Part shown: in pieces, positions 8,101-11,624 of the stretch
How the letters are laid out: each line of letters begins with the position of its first letter
Position numbering within the stretch: position 1 is the stretch's first letter
Origin: Trachelipus rathkii
Taxonomy: Eukaryota > Arthropoda > Malacostraca > Isopoda > Trachelipodidae
Assembly: GCA_015478945.1 (NCBI GenBank)
Contig: JABUQX010014935.1
Span: 42,501-54,124, forward strand
Direction: 5' to 3'
Length of the DNA stretch: 11,624 bases
The notes under the pieces: model-generated
Databases searched by the model: none
What the model saw: only the letters and a program-made list of their open reading frames with translations
Told to the model about the DNA's origin: nothing
Translations under genes and position numbers: made by a program

Positions 8101-9780
8101 CTTATTCTCTATATAATGATCTGATGATATTATCTAACAGTATTGCAAGTTATAGAAAAACAGTACGATGTTAACTATTTATTAATAAAATCATTATTTT
8201 CTTTTCTAAATATTAATTTCGATCACTCGTCCTCCTAGTAATATACAGTCAATCACATCAAATCGTTCTCTGGTGAACTCTTAAATAATATTAATGTAGT
8301 TTAATTAATCAATAAATTCGTATACTCTTCTCCTAATCTTCGCAATTAAATATTTTTAAATAGTAGTTATTATATATTAATATTATAGAATTCATAAATG
8401 TTATTATTTCTTTATATAATTGATCTCTATTGTTACGCATAATTAAAAAATTTATAAGTACTTATCTTAGTAATATAATTTAGTGAATATCTTTATAATA
8501 GTGGTTTATTAATTTTAATAATGCTTTGAATAACATTATATTAATAATAAGCTTATTTTTGTTTTATATTAATTATTTAATAAACTTATACCACTAATAT
8601 TCCATCAGCTAATTCCAGCTGAGAAGTTAGATATATATTATTAATGTAAGATCTTGATTGTAAAATGGTGGATAAATTCTCCCTGTGAAGTGTGTTGACT
8701 TTTAATCGATAGTGATGTGAAATAACTAACTCGTAATTTAGTCATGTTAATATTAATGAACATTCTTTATGCAATATAATTTTAAGGTAATTTTTAATAT
8801 TTAATTGTTGTGTTGGTGTATAACTCCAAATATCATAATGTATAATAATAAATGTAATGATAAAGAGGGTAAAGTTACACCTTTTTAATTTAGATCCTTT
8901 TTAAATAATTATATAGATATACAAATATAAATGTGTCTTAAATTATAATATTGTACTTAATAATATAGCACTGTTTCTTATTATGTATATAAAACCTTAT
9001 ATGATGATTTTATTCATTATTTTCCAAGTTATGTTTATTATATAATTAAAAATATTTTGCATGCAGGTCAATCTAGGTAAACTTACCTCATCGTCTGAAA
9101 GGGTATATTACATATAATTTTATTTTCTTAAAATTCAAATTATTTTTGTTACATTTTTTACAGTTAAATTATATTAAGCGTCTCGTTAATTACAATGATC
9201 TTAATAAATATTACCATCTCTTTTTAATACACTCGTATTTACAGAAATTATATTGTATATGATTGGCAAATACCCAGGAAGTAAATAATTTGAAGTTAGA
9301 ACCTGCCTTTCTATTGTCTTGGTATTCATCCCTTTACTCCAGTATTATTACATAAAAGAAAGTTGCTCTCTCAAGGCTTAGTTATATCTTCTATAGCTAT
9401 ACTATGCCTCATGATATCCATATTGATTATTGTATCGTTTCCTCCGCTACTAAACTCGCTCTATGAGACCTATGCAAGAGCAACTGTGTTACCAGCTTAT
9501 GCATGTGTGATGACCGCGCACGCAGAAGAGAGCTGAAGCATGAACACGGGCAAGTATGAGCTCATGATGGTAGCGCCCTCTTACGGTATTCTTCCTCTTA
9601 CCTATCAAGTATTTGTCTTTCGCTTCCGGTATATGAAGCAGGAGGATTAGAAATGTAAGTGTTTTATAATTATGAGAAATTTTTCAATAGTGGTCCCGAA
9701 GAGCTGTCGTATCCAAGTTTAAGGTACTGTGTTAGATAATATTTAAATGCATAATGTTCAATACTTAATTTGTATATTCA
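8101..9780. other. Gene-free AT-rich stretch
   Basis: About 1.7 kb without a gene or RNA gene. It contains an interrupted inverted repeat at 8500-8595 and a small TCAGCT/AGCTGA hairpin at 8605-8622. A less AT-rich patch at about 9440-9660 holds only a 36-codon frame (9540-9650) with no recognisable motif. Nothing else stands out. Confidence 0.6.
8500..8595. repeat. Interrupted inverted repeat, possible foldback or MITE-like remnant
   Basis: AGTGG followed directly by TTTATTAA at 8500-8512 is mirrored by TTAATAAAC...CCACT at 8578-8595, where six extra bases separate the two matching parts. The enclosed DNA has an AATAAGCTTATT palindrome at 8546-8557. No clear target-site duplication is seen. 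The AT bias makes part of the match expected by chance. Confidence 0.3.
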
Positions 9781-9960
9781 GGTTAAAAGTTGGAAGTAGT
9801 GTAGTTATTAGAATTTAGATCTACTGAATGTAAGAGTAAGTTAGTAGGTGTAGTAATGTGAGTTATTTACATGGTACATAGTTATGTATAGTAGGTATTA
9901 GTTTATATTATTATTAATATAGTAGTATTAGTATAGTAATAATTATATATAGTAGTAAAT
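9781..9960. other. Strongly cytosine-depleted patch
   Basis: I count 38 G and 4 C on the plus strand in 180 bases, with many TAGTA and GTAGT words. No reading frame is open for long because of the frequent TAG and TAA. The asymmetry is far from the near parity expected in neutral intergenic DNA, and the cause is not shown by the sequence. Confidence 0.7.
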
Positions 9961-10240
9961 TGATATTATTATTAATATAATTAAATTTATATAAATTAAT
10001 TAATATATATATATAATTAATAGACTATTAAATAAGTTGTAATTTAAATTCAATTTAGATATTAAGTGGAAAGTGATCTTAATTCTTGAAACGTACACTT
10101 AGTCTCAGAATACACAAAATCTTAGATTTACAGCTGCTCTCAATAATAATAAATAATAATTCTAAATAATATATATAATAATATTAATACTATTAACATA
10201 ATAAATTATTATATATATAATAATAAAATAAATGTATATA
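9961..10240. repeat. AT islands with short microsatellites
   Basis: Two islands (about 9961-10040 and 10141-10240) consist almost wholly of A and T, including an (AT)n run at about 10003-10014 and AATAAT words. A more complex stretch of about 100 bases separates them. No gene is present. Confidence 0.75.
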
Positions 10241-10525
10241 CATACACGAGCATCATACCTAAATAAATACACTATTATATACCACATTCTTTCTTTTACC
10301 GAGAAATATATTTTTGGAAACACTGATACTGAATGAGACTGATCTGGGTTTACAATATGAGCCAGGTATCAAATATGTAAAATTTATTCAACTTCAGCTG
10401 CATGAACAATCCAATACAGTTCTCCTCGCGCAAGATAAATGTTATCTCCTTTCCATATTAAAGATTTAATACTACTAGTCACTTTAAAAAGCATAAAAAA
10501 ATTTTTCCTACTAGTTAATTTTCTT
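10241..10525. other. Gene-free stretch without features
   Basis: Nothing recognisable on either strand. Two copies of the short word CTACTAG, at about 10472 and 10508, are too short to matter. Confidence 0.6.
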
Positions 10526-10643
10526 TATAAATATAGATATATTTAGATTCAAGAGTATTTATAAAAATGTTGCTATGATCTTTAACTATAAATATAGATA
10601 TATTTAGATTCAAGAGTATTTATAAAAATGTTGCTATGATCTT
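10526..10643. repeat. Exact 57-base direct duplication (period 61)
   Basis: Bases 10526-10582 are repeated without a single difference at 10587-10643, with a four-base spacer TAAC. The identity ends at 10583 versus 10644 and at 10525 versus 10586. The unit starts TATAAATATAG, contains TTTAGATTCAAGAGTA and ends GCTATGATCTT. The lack of divergence, in a window full of decayed repeats, implies a recent tandem duplication or an assembly artefact. No coding frame runs through it. Confidence 0.95.
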
Positions 10644-10925
10644 AGTAATGATATAAAACCCCCAGCACCTATAATAACAAGTAGTTATTAGTGGCTGCTC
10701 ATTCTATATTAGTATATGCTGTTGTGCTTATGTCTTAAAGGTTGAGTCTTAAGCTGTTATTTGAGTGCGTGCGGTTCTGAGTTGATTTGTTCAACGATTG
10801 TGTAATCCAACCTTAATTTAATCCACCAACTCCTATAATTACTCACTGATCATTTTATATGCTTTGCTCTCAAATTCTCTCACTCTTTTACTCAACCTTG
10901 TTTTGTATAACAGTCTTTGTCTACT
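10644..10925. other. Gene-free stretch
   Basis: Mixed composition with a slightly T-rich plus strand. There is no open frame, hairpin or repeat of note. Confidence 0.6.
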
Positions 10926-11453
10926 CTAAATGTTCTTAACCATGGTCTGTTTTGCAACTCTAGGTATGACCGTAGCACACACATCCAGGATTTCTTTTGG
11001 TAAGGAACAAAAAGCCCCGGTCACATTAGGCAAACCATTTAGAATGGAGTAGGGAAAAGGGAAGCATGACTGGAGAGTCTGCCCATAACTAGCGCACCCA
11101 TAACCTAACTTTGATTGTACCAACACTATGAAGAGTCGAAGCGAAATCCATTTGCTCACACTCCAACATGTAGTTGTGAGGTGACGTGAAAGGTCCAGTG
11201 AACAACGGAAACTAATTTTGAGTTAAAGGATGTGGGGGAGTTACTTGAGGTGGTCATTTAAAAGCAGACCTAAAAACCTCAAGTGTGATTCAAGCTGGAT
11301 TGATGAACCACCAAGAGTCAACCAGGGAGCTCTGCGATTACTCTACCTTGTTTGTTTCCTTGGGGAAAAAGCATGGCTGTTGTCTTAGACCTGAATAGTT
11401 AAACCTCGCCATTCGCACCAATTGGTAACCTTAACGACTGTCAACTTTCCATT
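10926..11453. other. GC-balanced block of unknown origin ending in poly(A)
   Basis: This block is clearly less AT-rich and more complex than everything to its left, which suggests an inserted or once-functional sequence. Its frames are short: 77 codons on the minus strand (10926-11159) and 52 codons on the plus strand (11230-11388). I recognise neither. It ends at an A12 run on the plus strand, so it could be the 3' part of a retroposed transcript or of a non-LTR element. I cannot find a matching target-site duplication. A decayed transposon or pseudogene fragment is the most likely alternative. Confidence 0.35.
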
Positions 11454-11465
11454 AAAAAAAAAAAA
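11454..11465 (+). repeat. A12 homopolymer
   Basis: Twelve uninterrupted A residues sit directly at the right edge of the GC-balanced block. This is compatible with a poly(A) tail of a plus-strand retroposed copy, but also with a chance homopolymer in AT-rich DNA. Confidence 0.8.
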
Positions 11466-11508
11466 TCGAAATCAGAGAGAAGGTTAAATAGTGAAAAGTA
11501 AAGTTTAT

Positions 11509-11570
11509 GATATTAGGATACGAAAGAGCGATATTTAGAATACGGAAAAAGTGATGTTTAGAAATTAAAG
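11509..11570. repeat. Degenerate tandem repeat, period about 21-23
   Basis: Three adjacent units begin GATATTAGGATACG, GATATTTAGAATACGG and GATGTTTAGAAATTAA (starts 11509, 11530 and 11553), each followed by an A-rich, G-containing tail. Units differ by a few substitutions and small length changes. It could be the start of a longer minisatellite outside the window or a subterminal repeat array of a DNA transposon. Confidence 0.45.
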
Positions 11571-11624
11571 TTCTGTGAAAGACTCTATAGAAAAATTTCA
11601 TTGCACCCATGACAAAGCAATAGA

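Noticed and set aside
9540..9650. 36-codon plus-strand frame in a less AT-rich patch
   Set aside because: Too short and without a recognisable motif. The local composition raises the chance of a longer open frame.
10926..11388. 77-codon minus-strand and 52-codon plus-strand frames in the GC-balanced block
   Set aside because: No recognisable protein. Lower AT content means fewer random stops. I kept the block as a compositional feature and did not call a CDS.
1..11624. Mitochondrial or plastid genome segment
   Set aside because: No rRNA, tRNA or organellar protein gene in 11.6 kb, and the LTR-like debris points to nuclear DNA. A gene-free organellar spacer cannot be fully excluded.
1..11624. 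CRISPR array, prophage or bacterial accessory island
   Set aside because: No regularly spaced repeats, no coding density, no ribosome-binding-site-led frames and no phage or IS motifs.

Overview
This window is AT-rich, gene-free eukaryotic DNA, most likely plant nuclear intergenic sequence built from decayed repeats. I find no protein-coding gene, tRNA, rRNA, CRISPR array or bacterial-type operon. The longest ATG-started reading frames are 63 to 87 codons. At roughly 70% A+T (my estimate) a stop occurs by chance about every 12 to 13 codons, so the longest stop-free run expected over six frames is about 90 codons. The open frames are therefore what noise predicts.

The plant reading rests on three things. 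(1) A 12-base site at 2830-2841 matches, on the minus strand, the plant initiator-Met-tRNA primer-binding site of LTR retrotransposons at 11 of 12 bases. (2) Two blocks, 2053-2211 and 2844-2990, carry phrases I associate with short plant LTRs. (3) A cluster of CGATTAT / TAATCGATTA words at 7516-7755 recalls AT-rich legume repeats; this last point is memory-based and weak. Plant nuclear is my best guess at moderate confidence, and legume is only a hint.

Layout. 1-830 is featureless apart from a (TA)n run and a C-run/G-run pair. 875-1357 holds two AT-only islands with trinucleotide repeats around a more complex stretch. 1358-2052 is featureless except for a 16/15-base tandem duplication. 2053-2990 is the most structured part: two LTR-like segments in inverted orientation, about 620 bases apart, with primer-site ends facing each other. 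3224-3470 may be a third, very decayed LTR-like segment with a TATA box and an AATAAA. 3471-6203 has no recognisable feature, but its CpG is not depleted where I counted. 6204-6240 is the best hairpin in the window. 6635-6980 is a 346-base island of about 96% A+T.

7190-8100 contains a G-rich block, the CGAT-motif cluster, two adjacent hairpins and a pyrimidine-rich block. 8101-9780 is AT-rich and gene-free, with one interrupted inverted repeat. 9781-9960 is almost devoid of cytosine on the plus strand and is followed by more AT islands. 10526-10643 is an exact 57-base direct duplication. 10926-11453 is a compositionally balanced block followed by A12 and a short degenerate tandem repeat.

No genes act together here. 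The points worth a second look are the inverted LTR-like pair, the exact duplication, the alternating strand-asymmetric patches, the CGAT-motif cluster and the GC-balanced block at the right end. I did not find a convincing new biological system.
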